64,000 nt of DNA, taken from contig CM077594.1 of the NCBI GenBank assembly GCA_039654915.1, positions 70,302,393 through 70,366,392 on the forward strand, written 5' to 3'. Each line of letters starts with the position of its first letter. The first letter of the stretch is position 1. The notes under the pieces were generated by a model that did not search any database, was not told the origin of the DNA, and saw only the letters and a list, made by a program, of their open reading frames with translations. A program made the translations under genes and the position numbers. Shown piece after piece: positions 34,001 to 45,633 of this stretch. The DNA is from Aquilaria yunnanensis (taxonomy: Eukaryota > Streptophyta > Magnoliopsida > Malvales > Thymelaeaceae).

Positions 34001-34830
34001 GTTACACACCATCTTAGGGTGGATAATAGCCCAGAGCAAAAAATGAAAACAAGAAAACATATAGTAGCTTTGTGGAGATAATTACAAACAGGCTCTAGGT
34101 AAACCACATAAGAAGCGTCATTGGATTTGACTTGGTAAGACATATTGTTTTGTAGTTGGTAACTTCTGTAACATCATGGTAATATTAGTCCAAATATGAA
34201 CATTATGTTCATGTATGGTATTGTGGTTTTTGACTTGCTACCTAATGTATGCCAATGTGTACTTAATGTATTATTCTGGGTGTGTTAGTGTGATGTTGTG
34301 TGAGTAACGTATTATTGTAAGTGTTGTTTGTGTACTTTTGGGGATAAGCTCTACATATTTGTGTACTTATTACACAAGTGTTGTTACCAATCTTACATTG
34401 TGGCCAGTACTTTGTTGTATGCATTAACTTCAAAAATGGCATTTTACAAGTCCTAAACAATTTGAAAGAGGACTTTCATCTTTATGCGCAGTTAGAAGGC
34501 CAAATTGTAAGTAATACTTAAAATCTAACTTTTACTTGAGTGTTGGTTATGGAAAGAATAAACTCATGTCAGGTGCACTTGTGCATGTTCTCTCCTAAAG
34601 CATCCTTTCCCTATAATATCTTGAGGTAATCAAGCACCCAAAAGCGGCAAAATTCATGGAATATGAATGGCACCATTTCACACCTACTTCAAAGAGTAAA
34701 ATGAAAGGTAAAGCATACTTGTCAAATGTTAAGGACTTTGGCATCTTCACGATGAAGCATATGAAGCTGTTTGAGGGTAGAGAGTTTGATAGTGATCTCA
34801 AACCTATATGTTAGCTATTCCTCTTAGCTC
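31069..34830 (+). pseudogene. Decayed plant-mobile-domain / Ulp1-like (C48) gene
   Basis: First block (31093-31500): VKYEKHVRAV, MGFGEQLKLRCRFLS, VVEWLIDTINPR and LTKDDVRLILGIPND, the pattern of plant-mobile-domain proteins. Exon LLSCLLFLQ-like sequence meets GTAAGT at 31659, and AAACAG ends at 31917 before a domain continuation (WISNWAHNEVIVRIYKER), so at least one intron is kept. Further blocks: 33290-33480, then 33740-33880 (HVVTREGFLSLCDKIEIHI, MDAWCLALNAKEN), and 34620-34830. The last block aligns with the C-terminal part of Ulp1/SENP cysteine proteases, but reads KDFGIFTMKHM where the family has DCGIF. The catalytic Cys codon is TTT (34737-34739). Many stops and frameshifts. Such genes are often carried by Mutator-like elements. 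Exon limits are approximate. Confidence 0.6.
32925..33310. repeat. Degenerate ~200-bp tandem duplication
   Basis: TGTTCAACTGTG at 32925 recurs at 33129, and ATCCTAAAA..TGTCCARTGAATAAA recurs exactly 200 bp apart (32999 and 33199), as do ATATATGARCTTARTGTT words. The copies are diverged. It lies in an apparent intron of the decayed plant-mobile-domain gene. Confidence 0.75.
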
Positions 34831-35429
34831 TAGAGTTACATGTTTTGTAACTCGTATCTGAATATTAGATGTATTGGTAGTACAGGACAAGGCATCTCAA
34901 TACCATCGACATGCAATTGCATCTACAATTTTAAAGCACAAGGCAAACAAACCCAGGGACCAAATCATTGTAGAAGTGAACAATGTAGTAAAAGGGGACA
35001 TAAAATGTTGAAGCAACATAATTGCGGCTGAAAATAGAATTTTTTTATTATTGAGTTTTGATTTATACCTCGTGGATTTAGTGAATTTAGTTGTTGGATT
35101 CAAATTATTTATGAAAGGTACTATTTGTAATTCTTAATTAGTTATCATACATGGTGGTTGTAGTTGCACACGTTTGAGTCTCAGTAATTTAAAACCTAGA
35201 GTCAGTTATTTTGGGTGTAGTTGCACACATATTGGTTGTCCAAGGATGCTTAATGTTGAGGCAACATGATTGTGGTTTCAAATAGAATTTGGTCCATGCT
35301 GAGTTTTGATTTACATCTTTTGGACATAGTGAATTCAGTTGTTTGATTTGAATTATTCATGTAAGGTATTGTCTGTAATTTTCAATTAGATGTTGTACTT
35401 GGTGGTTGTAGTTAAAAAGAATCAAGTCC
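34831..35429. repeat. Non-coding stretch with a ~248-bp degenerate duplication
   Basis: AATGTTGARGCAACATRATTG occurs at 35004 and 35252, and about 160 bp of following sequence (GAGTTTTGATTTA, GTGAATT, GGTGGTTGTAGTT) matches in both copies. No gene is recognised between the two pseudogenes. Confidence 0.65.
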
Positions 35430-36315
35430 CACAACATCTCAGCAAAAGAAAATACATGAAGGATATAGTTACAAAATAAACTACTTCTTCTTCCTAGTTC
35501 ATGAATGCAACCTTTTGAGCAACATTTTTATACCTCTTTTTCCCAAGGTGTTGGTTTTCATGAATTCAGGATCCTTAAGTTATGAACTCATTGTAACTAG
35601 GTGACCAGATGTCTCAGGCATATCACCATACAAGAGTCCTTCAAAATGCTTCAATAACTAGAGGCCTTCATTAAAACATTTCTTGCCTGCAGAATCATTC
35701 ATGCACTAGACAACTAAATTATAACACTTACACATTGTGTTTAAGTGCCAACAAAATCATTGTGACTGCTCTTGCCCTTTTGTAAAACCCCTCAACTCAT
35801 CAGAGTATGTCCTCATGTCCTTCAACCATCTTTCTAGGATGTACTGATCTGGGATCCTTTCTTCACCCCTCAAATCTAAAATGTACAATGCATGAGCACA
35901 CAGGTATTCCTCTTGATTAAAGAACTTACGTAATTGCTTGACATTCTTTAGCAATGAGTCATATGTAATAGACAATACACAAGGATCTCAGTAGCTTAAG
36001 GATACATTATAACACTCAAGCACACCATCATTGCTAACAAACTAGAATTTTGCACCGGATGCGAAACTATATTGCTCTTGAAAGTCGTTGAACAGTTTGA
36101 AATTGTAAAAGGTGGATGCATGAATCAAAATATCATTCGGCAAAGAAACTAATACTGCCCAGATTCATTAAAATCTGCCTCAAGCTAGCTGTGCCTCCAT
36201 TCATTAACCCATATCTCAATAGCTTTGAAAGTATCAAGGAACCCCATCTGCTTATTGGCAAGCGAAGTAAGGACACTTTTTGTGCTCTCACTCTGTTGTG
36301 TCGATGGTGTACCAA
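35430..36315 (-). pseudogene. Decayed FAR1/FRS-like gene, C-terminal half
   Basis: Minus strand: MSESTKSVLTSLANKQMGFL (about 36310), a region matching the middle of FAR1-related proteins. Then FNDFQEQYSFASGAKF, and the SWIM zinc-finger end with LCAHALYILDLRGEERIPDQ and YILERWLKDM (35895-35825). A tail LKDPEFMKTNTLGKR follows near 35520. Order and spacing fit FHY3/FAR1-related sequences, themselves derived from Mutator-like transposases. The first SWIM cysteines (CxC) are not visible and several stops interrupt the frame. The N-terminal DNA-binding half should lie to the right, where a TAT-type LTR begins at 36457. Confidence 0.65.
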
Positions 36316-36456
36316 TAGGAATTTAGAAAACAAATATTCATAAGAACACATGACAATTTGGAAAAATAATACATTCGTTTGACAGTAACATACAATACAG
36401 TAAAAGAATAGTACAAATACATTATGATTCCAGAGTATGAGTCCCAAAATACTATG

Positions 36457-37188
36457 TGATAGCCAAAGGGCTATCACCCATAAAAACCTTCTCCCTCAAT
36501 GGAACGTAATACCACCCTCAGAAATTCATAACACCAACCTTCGGTGGAATCTCTCCACCACCCTTTGTAATACACATAGTTGATTCCGGGAAAAAGGCTC
36601 CTCGACACCCTCGGAGGTGCACACTACCAACGTTTGGGAGTATAGGTTCACCATCCTCAATAGAGGAAAAACGTCTTCCGAAGATGATCCGCTAGTCTGA
36701 AGGGCATTTTCTAGTTGCCCTCGAGGAAAATCCCTGCCCAAAGGGTCTCACAGCTTCGAAGCGGTCTTATGATGAAATGACAAATATAGTTGAGGGATCT
36801 TTGACAAAGAAGCCTCGCACATGCCCCTACCCTCTGGTCAGAACTACCTACGGCTAGTTGGAGATACCTATTCTGAAGGTACGGACTAGATCTAGCCAAA
36901 CACGTGTCTTGATCTGCATAGGTTATGCAAAACGGCCTTCTGCCCCCATCCTCCTGTAAATACTTGGGAGGCTTCTAGGTAAGGACAATAGGACTCTCTC
37001 TTTCTTACTCTTTGCTCCTAGCAACTTCTCTCTTGTATACTGACTTGGGCATCAGAAGGTCCTCCCCTAGAAACACACTTTGGGGAGCTCCTCACCCACA
37101 TTCTTCAAAAGTCTTGCAGATACATTCTCACCAAAAGTCTCTCTCTCAGGCCAAGCATGTCATACAATGAGCATGTCATTGGGCATCA
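36457..37188 (+). mobile_element. TAT-type 5' LTR, 732 bp
   Basis: Begins TGATAGCC and ends GGGCATCA. It is followed at once by a TTTGGAGTCATCTGTGGGAA primer site, which fixes it as a 5' LTR in plus orientation. The first 20 bp form a perfect hairpin. A TATA-like CTGTAAATAC near 36954 lies between CCTCC (36950-36954) and GGAGG (36967-36971). Confidence 0.85.
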
Positions 37189-37722
37189 TTTGGAGTCATC
37201 TGTGGGAACTCACCCTCAAGTCATTGTTGTTGAGATTCGGCGTTCAAAGGACAAGGAACTCCTGAGGTCCTAGTCCATATTGGAAGCTCAAGGAATGACT
37301 GAATAGCCTACAGTGGAGACTTCCCTGCAGAAGATGAGCGTCCTCTGACGGTCATAATGGGTTTTCTATGTGACTTTCAGCGCTCTATCATAGCAGTGAT
37401 GATCCAACAACTTGGCCAAAGATGGTCACAAGCACCTTTAAGAAGGGCACCTTCTCCAGATGCCCGTCTAGAGCAAAGGCATAAGTCACCTCACCGGAGC
37501 TCCGATAGCGGAAGCCCTCATAATGAGTCCTCAACGAAGAATATATTGTCCCAGGGGCGACGCTCTGTGGGAGCAAGGTCAAAAGAGCCCAGAACCTCCT
37601 ATCGATGAAGTCCATCCTCGAATGAGAAGTTCTTCTTACCACACCGGCAAAGTTACTCACCAAGAAGACAATGCTATTGTCCCCTACCGGCAGTTCCCAG
37701 GAAGCAAAGAAATAAGGGTGCT
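37189..37722 (+). pseudogene. TAT-type primer site and start of gag, degraded
   Basis: The primer site at 37189-37209 resembles the TTTGGCGCCGTCTGTGGGAA of TAT-type gypsy elements with a few changes. After it come broken gag-like frames without a clear start. The Tekay-like element begins at 37723, and gag resumes at 45634. Confidence 0.65.
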
Positions 37723-40181
37723 TGCTACCACCTCACAAAAATGAGAGAATTACAAGTTTGTCATAAAGGCTAAAAACCATTATACTGTGTAACTGCCACA
37801 AAGTGATTGAAGTGTGGGGGTAAAATGCATGATCAACACCTCCTTAAAAGTGTTCAAAGTTAGTAACTTGGCCCACAAGAAAATCCTTAACGATTGCTTG
37901 TTTGTCAAGCAACCTATGGACTTTTTTGTAAGATTTTGGAAATTTGGGCACCCAATTGCAAAACTTTCACAGAAGAGATTTAGAGTGTATGGGAAGGATA
38001 TGAATGGTTTGAAAGTGCTCTTTCAAGATGACATTGCTTATAGAAGACAAGGATGGACAAAGGAAAACACAAAAAGGCTTTAAGGACTTAAATGTCCTAT
38101 TGTGTGTCTTTGGTTGTCCATGCTTATGACTTAAGTCAAGTGGATGTTTTGTGGGGTTATCCTACATAAGGAGGGGCTACTATGGCATGGGATAAGGAAG
38201 TTGAATGTGGGCCAAGAGATTAAGGTAAAGAAACCATGGTCTTGTAGCAAGGAAAATGACATAAAGCTTGGTTCAGCTTGTTAAGTGTGTTTAGTGCACT
38301 TAAGACCATGTGAATTTCCATTCTTGTCCTTATTTCCCAAATTTTGGCCTCCACCAGTAAAAAGGAAGCCAGTACTCTCCTCCACACATCCTCCATTGCC
38401 ACCATACCTTTAAACTCAAAACTACTTGTAATTTAAGTCAAGAAAGCACAATTGGAAGCTATTTGGTGCTATTGCTTGAGTGTACCTTGGATCAAGCTCC
38501 ATTTCCAGCATACCCATCAAGGTAACAGTTCTCTTGCTCTCATTGGTTGTTTTTTGTATTTTCAAGCAACCATGGAGCTAGGGGTGAGCTTGGAAGAGAG
38601 CCATGAGCTTGATGAACCAAGCTTAGTGAAAGAAGTGCACTTATTGAAGATTTTGTGACCTAGTGTGAAGTGCACAATGATGGCAGCGAATTGAAGGATT
38701 TATAGAGCGTAAAGTTATTACTAACTAGTGTTAAAATCCTCCTAAGACCAAGCATTAGCTTGTGGACGTTCGTCCATAGTGATTTACCTAAGTTTATTGC
38801 ACGTTTTATGGACTAACCTATGGTTTATGTTGCTTCTGCATTTCATGTGTTTGATGATTGTGAATGCCTGCTGCATTTGGTTGCTATATCTTGTATATAT
38901 GCATTGTGGTTTTTTGTGTTTTAGTGTCTTTGGATGTAGGTTTTTATGATGGTTACATTGCCTATTGAATCCAAGTGCTACCCTTACTAAGTTTCTTAAT
39001 GAAACTTACTCCCCTGAATTCTGTCATTTTAGGTCCAGCTGAAAGATCACCTTCAAACTAACCTTTGTAGTTTGAGTTTTGCCTAAATTATCAGGTACCT
39101 GAACCTCCATATGTCCAGTTGTGATCTGGAAAGTTTGGTGATTTTAGGAGCACATTTGGTATTTTTAGTGATGGTAGTTACTGTGTTGTGCAGCAACTGT
39201 CCAGCATTTTGTTCTGGAGTTCATTGTGTCTCAAGCACTCCTATAACATAAGGTGCGTATTTTGCTAATTTAAGACTATTTTTTGGTGCATGTATGCATG
39301 TATATGTAGTGTATGTAAAATGAGACAAGTATGTGAACATTTGAGTACTGTTTTGGCTAAGTAAGTGATGTGGTGCAAAGCTGGCTAAGTGTGAATGATG
39401 GGTTGCTTACTTGTAAATTCTATTTTAGCCGCATATGGTTGTTAAATGTGATGGAATGTATTTCCTCTATGTAATTGATATTTATGGGGTAGCGTTGGAG
39501 GGCTTTCCCCTTGTGAATGAAGTTTTTGAACACTTCTAAAATTTTGTGTGGTGAAAATGGTCATAAAGTGACCAGAATTTTGACTCCGCACTTAAGGTTC
39601 TATATCTCCTATCACATTTTGACCACACATATTGAACATCTAGAGGTTGAATTGGGATTTGGAATTTCTGAATTTGGGACCCTGTAGCCAATGATATGAT
39701 GTTGCAAAGTGGGCCATGTTACTGTTTATTTGGTTAGAATTTTGTAACCAACTTCAAAATCCATAACTTGGTCTATAGCTGGGCTATTGATGTAAAAAAA
39801 AATTCCTTCATTTTATCTAAGTCTCTACTTGATAATGGAGCAAAGAAAATTGGGGGTACATGGCTGGAATGATACAGTTTATTGGTGGAAGTTACAGGTG
39901 TAGTGTCTAGTCACTAGAACTTAACTAGATTGCCTAATGTGTGGTAGCCAAGATTAAGACTTGTGCTAGTGTTTTCCTTCTTTGCTACCATGGTGTGCAT
40001 GAAGTGTGAATATGTGCGTGATGGTTGGACCAGTATGCATGTATTTACATAGTGCCCAAGAGGGCCACTTAGGTATGCACACAAAGGGTAGTGCTCTGAT
40101 GGCCTACAGAACATTACCCATCCTGGGAGTCTAAATGCACAATTTTGGCACCATAATTGGACTACCCCGGAGTGGGTAATA
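37723..40181 (+). repeat. 5' LTR of the deleted Tekay-like element
   Basis: 2459 bp, alignable throughout with the solo LTR at 26008-28494 but visibly more diverged. An open frame at 37814-38083 corresponds to those in two other LTR copies. Confidence 0.88.
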
Positions 40182-40347
40182 GACGTTGATATTAGAGCGT
40201 GGTTTATACATGTACATAGCTTATAGTTGCATTGCATGCATTTACATACATGAACACAGTTTGGTGAGCTGCTTGTGTTAAGTACCGATGAAATACGTAT
40301 GATTTTTGTATGTGCTCTATAGTGAATCATCAATGTAGGAAGTAAAC

Positions 40348-43181
40348 ATGGTTGCCACAAGGAGAGGGGAACCACCCCGAAGGCCTCTTACTGATTCTGG
40401 GCAACCAAGAAATGGTCAAAATAGAGGGAATCAGGGGCAACAGGGGGTACCAAACCCTGAAGTGCTTCAAGTTTGGATAGAGGTTTAGAGGAACTTAACT
40501 CTTATTAATGAGAACTTAGTAAGGCTGATTCAAGGACAACAGTAAGGAGTCCAAGTAGCTCCAGTTGAACTATTTCAGGATGCTCAGTAGGAATTAGAAG
40601 TGGATACTAGGAACACATCTGAATACGTTTGGAAGTTTAGAAGACGCAAATTATGAGACCATTGAGGAAGAAGGTGAGGATAGGAGAAATCCAATATGAA
40701 GAAGACTAAGGTCTAAGATTGGTCTGGTGTCCCAGACCAATCCCTTAGTCTATGATCATTCCTCCACTAGGAATAAGATTGAGGAGGGCCATGAGAGAAG
40801 ATCCAGGATAAGGTAGAGAGATCATAGAGAGCATCACCATACAGAGGGCTCTCACAGATCCTGGAGACATAGATTAGAGGATCTAGAAGGACTAGATGAA
40901 GTTAGACTATTGGAGAGGTTTCAAAGCCTAAGACCTCCATAGTTTGATAGAAGAGCTGGGCTAGAGAAAGCTGAGGAGTGGTTAATCTTCGTAGAAAAAA
41001 TGTTTAAGAGGATGCCACTTAGCTCCACAAAGAGAGTGTCACTGGCTACCTATAATCTAGTAGGTAGTGCAGAAATGTGGTGGAGAAACACCAGAGATAG
41101 ATATGCTATCCAGAGGGGCAGAAGGCCAGGAGAAGACACAGAAATAACCTGGCCAGAGTTCACCCAGTTGTTCTTGTACCAGTACATCAGTGATGCCATC
41201 AAGGATATGAACCAAGCTAAATTTGATGCTCTAAGGCAGGACAATGTTAGTGTCCTAGAATATGAGCACAAATTCAATTAGTTGGTGAGGTATGTTCCTC
41301 AGTATCATGGACTAGAGGAGTTAAATGCCAAAAGATTTGTCAAAGGCTTAAAGTCAAACATTAGAAAGGCTGTAAGACCCTTTGGAGCAGTCACACACTA
41401 TGAAGCGGTGTAGAAAGCTCTATTAGTAGAGCAAGAGGAGTATGAGACTAAGTACTTTTGCAATGAACTAGGGGAAAGTAGCTGGGTAGGAGGCAAGCAG
41501 AAGAAGCCACCATATGCAATGGAATTGCAAATAATTTTCATCTTGGTGGTGAGGGCAAGGTTAAGGGGAAGTTCTCTGGCCTAAGGTGGCCTAAGTGCGA
41601 GAAGTGTCATGGATCCATGGATCATTGGATTAAAGACTACCCATAGGCTCAAAGGAAGCCAGAAGACCAAGGTCCAGTAAGGCTTATTAGGGCAGGACCT
41701 AAATGGGGAGCACCTAGGGAGCGACAGTAGAGGCCAGTTCCTCTAGTGCCTTAACCTCCAGTGCAGAGAGCTGGCAAAGTCTTCCAAGTGGAGAGGCCAG
41801 AGACATCACAGTAGGGAGGAGCACTAAAGAGGTAACATTTACCATAATGGTATGCCTGTTAGTGTTCTATTTGATACTGGTGCATCGTTTCTATAGCGGC
41901 TAGGAAATTAGTTAAAGCCATGACATTGCTTACTAAATCATGCTATGATATCCTTAGTGAAAAAAGGAGGTAATCAATGTCTTTTCACTAATGGCCTAGC
42001 TAAGGATTGCGAGCTAGTAGTAGGAAAGACTAAGGCTATGACTAATCTACTAGTGTTGGACATTCTTAAGTATGGTTTAGTGCTAGGTATGAATTGCCTT
42101 CCTATGCATAACATAAGAGGCGATTGTGCTAAGAGGGAAATCATATTGCCTGATGGTGAAGTGCATGCATTAGTGAATTCTATGGAATTAGTGTATGAAG
42201 TGCATGGCATGGAGGTATAGGTACTAGATGAGATACCTATGATTTTTTAGCATGATTGTTGTTATGCATTGAATGAATTACACTATTAAGAAGAAGTGGA
42301 TAGAATACCTATAGTGAAAGACTTTCCACAAGTCTTTCTTAAAGACTTGCCTGGTATTCCTCCACAATAGGAGATTAAGTTTGAAATCAAGCTGCAACCA
42401 GAAGCTAGTCCAATATCCATACCTCCTTACAGAATGCCTATCACAGAGATGAATGAGCTCAAGAAACAAGTTGATGAACTTCTTGAAAAAGGGTTCATAA
42501 GGCCAAGTGTTTCACCATGGGGAGCTCTAGTTCTCTTTGTGAAAAAGAAGGATGGATCATTGAGACTATGCATTGACTACAGGAAGCTCAATGTCGGGTG
42601 GAAGCCTCAGATAGGATAGACCTGGGTCCCAAAATTGTTGAAGAGACTACTGCCAAAATCAAGAAATTCAAGAGAGATTAAAGGCAGCCAATGAAAGGAC
42701 CATAACCTATGCGAACAAAAGAATGAGAGACTTGGAATTTGAGGTTGGTGACAATGTTTGGCTGAAAGTTGCATCAACCAAAGGCACTGTTAGGTTTGGC
42801 AGAATAACCAAGTTAGCTCCAAGATACATAGGTCCTTATGAGATCTTGGACAAAGTTGGCGAGGTAGCATACAAGTTAGCTCTACCACCAAGCATGTCAA
42901 GTGTTCATAATGTTTTTCACATCAATTTGCTTAAGAAGTGTCTATTGGCCATAAAGCATGCTATTGTTGTGAAAGACATACAATTGGAACCTAACTTGAC
43001 ATATAAAGAGAAACCTATGGCTATCTTAGCCAAGGATACCAGAAGGTTAAGAAACAAGCTCTTTCCTATGGTTAAAGTTTTGTGGTCATACCAATCTAAA
43101 AGAAAAGCAACTAGGGAAATTGAAAGAGACCTTACAAAAAGGTATCCTAAAGAATACCAAAAGCTAGAGGGTATTTTTTAG
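40348..43181 (+). pseudogene. Deleted Tekay-like gag-pol with chromodomain
   Basis: From ATG at 40348: gag with many stops, capsid block at 41000-41281, PR remnants (FDTGAS near 41872; KYGLVLGMN at 42070), then RT start [20 protein letters not shown]. At about 42592, after DYRKLN, RT stops abruptly and integrase C-terminal sequence follows. The frame at 42723-43181 (152 residues) has the GDNVWLKV and PRYIGPYEILDKVG integrase tail. A chromodomain-like end follows (PMAILAKDTRRLRNKLFPMV, WSYQSKRKATREIE). The RT core, RNase H and integrase core are absent, so the element cannot move without help. The chromodomain supports a chromovirus assignment. Confidence 0.85.
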
Positions 43182-43208
43182 GACCAAAATTTTTAAGGAC
43201 GGGAGAAT

Positions 43209-45633
43209 TGTTACCACCGCACAAAAATGGGAGAATTACAAGTGTGTCATAATGGCTAAAAGCCATTATATTGTACGGGGTAAAAGGCATGATCAACACC
43301 CCCTTAAAAGTGTTCCAACTTAGTAACTTGGCCCCCAAGAAAAGCCTTAAGGATTGCTTGTTTGTCAAGTAACCTATGAACTTTTTTATAAGATTCTGGA
43401 AATTCAGGTACTTAATTGCAAAACTTTCACAAAAGAGATTTGGAGAGTTATGGTAAGGATATGAATGGTATGAAAGTGTTATTGTAGGGCCAAATTGCTT
43501 ATAGAAGACAAGTATGGACAAAGGAAAACACAAAAAGGCTTTAGGTACATAAGTGTCCTATTCTGTGCATTTGGTTGTCCATGCTTATGACTTAAGTCAA
43601 GTGGGGTTATCCTACATAAGGAGGGGCTGCCATGGCATAAAATAAGGAAGTCAAATGTGGGCCAAGAGTTAAGGTAAAGAAACAATGGTCTTGTAGCAAG
43701 GAAAATGACATAAAGCTTGGTTAAGCTTGTTAAGTGTGTTTAGTGCCCTTCAAACTGTATAAGTGTCCATCTTGTCCTTATTTCCCAAATTTCAGCCTCC
43801 ACCAACAAAAAGGAAACTAGCCTTCTCCTCCATACTTCCTCCATAGCCACCATACCTTCAAACTCAAAACTACTTGCAATTGAAGTCAAGGAAGCACAAT
43901 TGGAAGCTATTTGGCGCTATTGTTTGAGTGCACCTAGGATCTAGCTACAATTTCAACATACCCATCATGGTAAGGGTTCTCTTGCTCTAATGGGTTGTTT
44001 TATATATTTTAAAGCAACTATGGAGCTAGGGGCAAGCTTGAAAGAGAGCCATGAGTTTGATGAAACAAGTTTAGTGAAGGGAATGCACTTCTTGAAGGTT
44101 TTGTGACCTAGTGTGAAGTGGACAATGATGGTAGTGAATTGAAGGGTTTCGAGAGCCCAAAGTTAGTACTAACTATTGTTAAAATCCTCCTATTACCAAG
44201 CATTACCTTGTGGAGGGCTGCTATAGTGATTTACTTTAGTTTATTGCATGTTTTTGGACTAGCCTATGGTTTATGTTGCTGCTGCATTTCATGTGTTTGT
44301 TGGTTGTGAATGGCTGCTGCATTTGGTTGCTATATCTTGTATATCTGCATTGTGGTTTTTGTATTTTTGCGTCTTTGGATGCAGGTTTTCATGATGGTTA
44401 CATTGCCTATTGAATCCAAGTGCTACCCTTACTAAGTTTCTCAATGAAACTTGCTCTTTTCAATTCTGTCATTTCAGGTCTAGCTTAAAGATCACCTTCA
44501 AACTAACCTTTATGGTTTGAGTGTTACCCTAAATTTTCGGGTACTTGAAATTTCATATGTCTAGTTGTGATCTGGAAAGTTTGGTGATTTTAGGAGCACA
44601 TTGGTATTTTTAGTGATGGTACTTATTTTGTTGTGCAGCAGTTGTCTAGCATCCTATTTAGGAGTCCATTGTGTCTCAGGCACTCCTATAACCTAGGTTG
44701 TATATTTAGCTGAGTTAAGACCATTTTTTGGTGCATGTATGCATGTACATGTACTGTACATAAAATGAGACAAGTATGTGAACATTTGAGTAATGTTTTG
44801 GCTATCTAAGTGATGTGGTGCGAAGCTGCCTAAGTGTGAATGGTGGGCTGCTTACTTGTAAATTTTGTTTTAGCTACATATGGTCGTTAAATTCAAGGGA
44901 ACATATTTCCTATGTATAATGGACATGTATGGGGTAGTGTTGGAGGGCTTTTCCCATGTGAATGAAGTGTTTGCGCACTTCAAAAATTTTATATGGGCAA
45001 AATGGTCATAAAGTGACCAGAATTTTGACTATTCACTTAAAGTTCTATATCTCCCTATGTAGAAGGAATCTTTGTATCAAATTTTTACCACACCAAGAGA
45101 ACATCTAGGGGTTGAACTGGGATTTGAAATCTATGAATTTGGAGCCCGATAGCCAAATACATGACATTGCAAATTTGGCTAAGTTATTGTTCATTTGGTC
45201 AGAATTTTGTAACCAATTTCAAAAACCCATAACTGGGTCCATAGGTTTGCTATTGATGTTAAACAAAATTCCTTGGTTTGCTCTAAATCTCTACTTGATA
45301 ATGGAGCAAATAAAATAGGGAGATACATGGCTAGAATGATATAGTTTATTAGAAGAAGTTACAGGTGTAGTGGCTAGTCACTAGAACTTAACAAGTTTGC
45401 CTAATCTGTGGTAGCCAAGATTAAGACTTGTGCTAGTGTTTTCCTTCTTTGCTGCCAAGGTATGCATGAATTGTGAATATGTGTGTGATGGTTGGACCAA
45501 TATCCATGTGTTTACATAGTGCCCAACAGGGCCACTTAGGTAGTGTTTTGATGGCCTATAGAATGTTACCATTCCTGGGAGTCTAAATGCACAATTTTCG
45601 CACCATAATTGGACTACCGCGTTGTGGGTAGCA
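43209..45633 (+). repeat. 3' LTR of the deleted Tekay-like element
   Basis: 2425 bp, starts TGTTACCACCGCAC and ends TGGGTAGCA. Many substitutions and small length changes separate it from the 5' LTR, so the insertion is much older than the CRM-like element. Confidence 0.88.

Larger units (their letters stand above)
37723..45633 (+). mobile_element. Tekay-like element with internal deletion, 7.9 kb
   Basis: LTRs at 37723-40181 and 43209-45633, PBS about 40187-40198, polypurine-like AAGGACGGGAGAA just before the 3' LTR, and only about 3.0 kb of internal sequence instead of the usual 5 kb or more. Termini have decayed: 5' start TGCTACCACC, 5' LTR end GGGTAATA, 3' end GGGTAGCA. Flanks are GTGCT (37718-37722) and ATACT (45634-45638), compatible with a 5-bp duplication carrying two transitions. 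It is inserted in a TAT-type gag. Confidence 0.85.
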
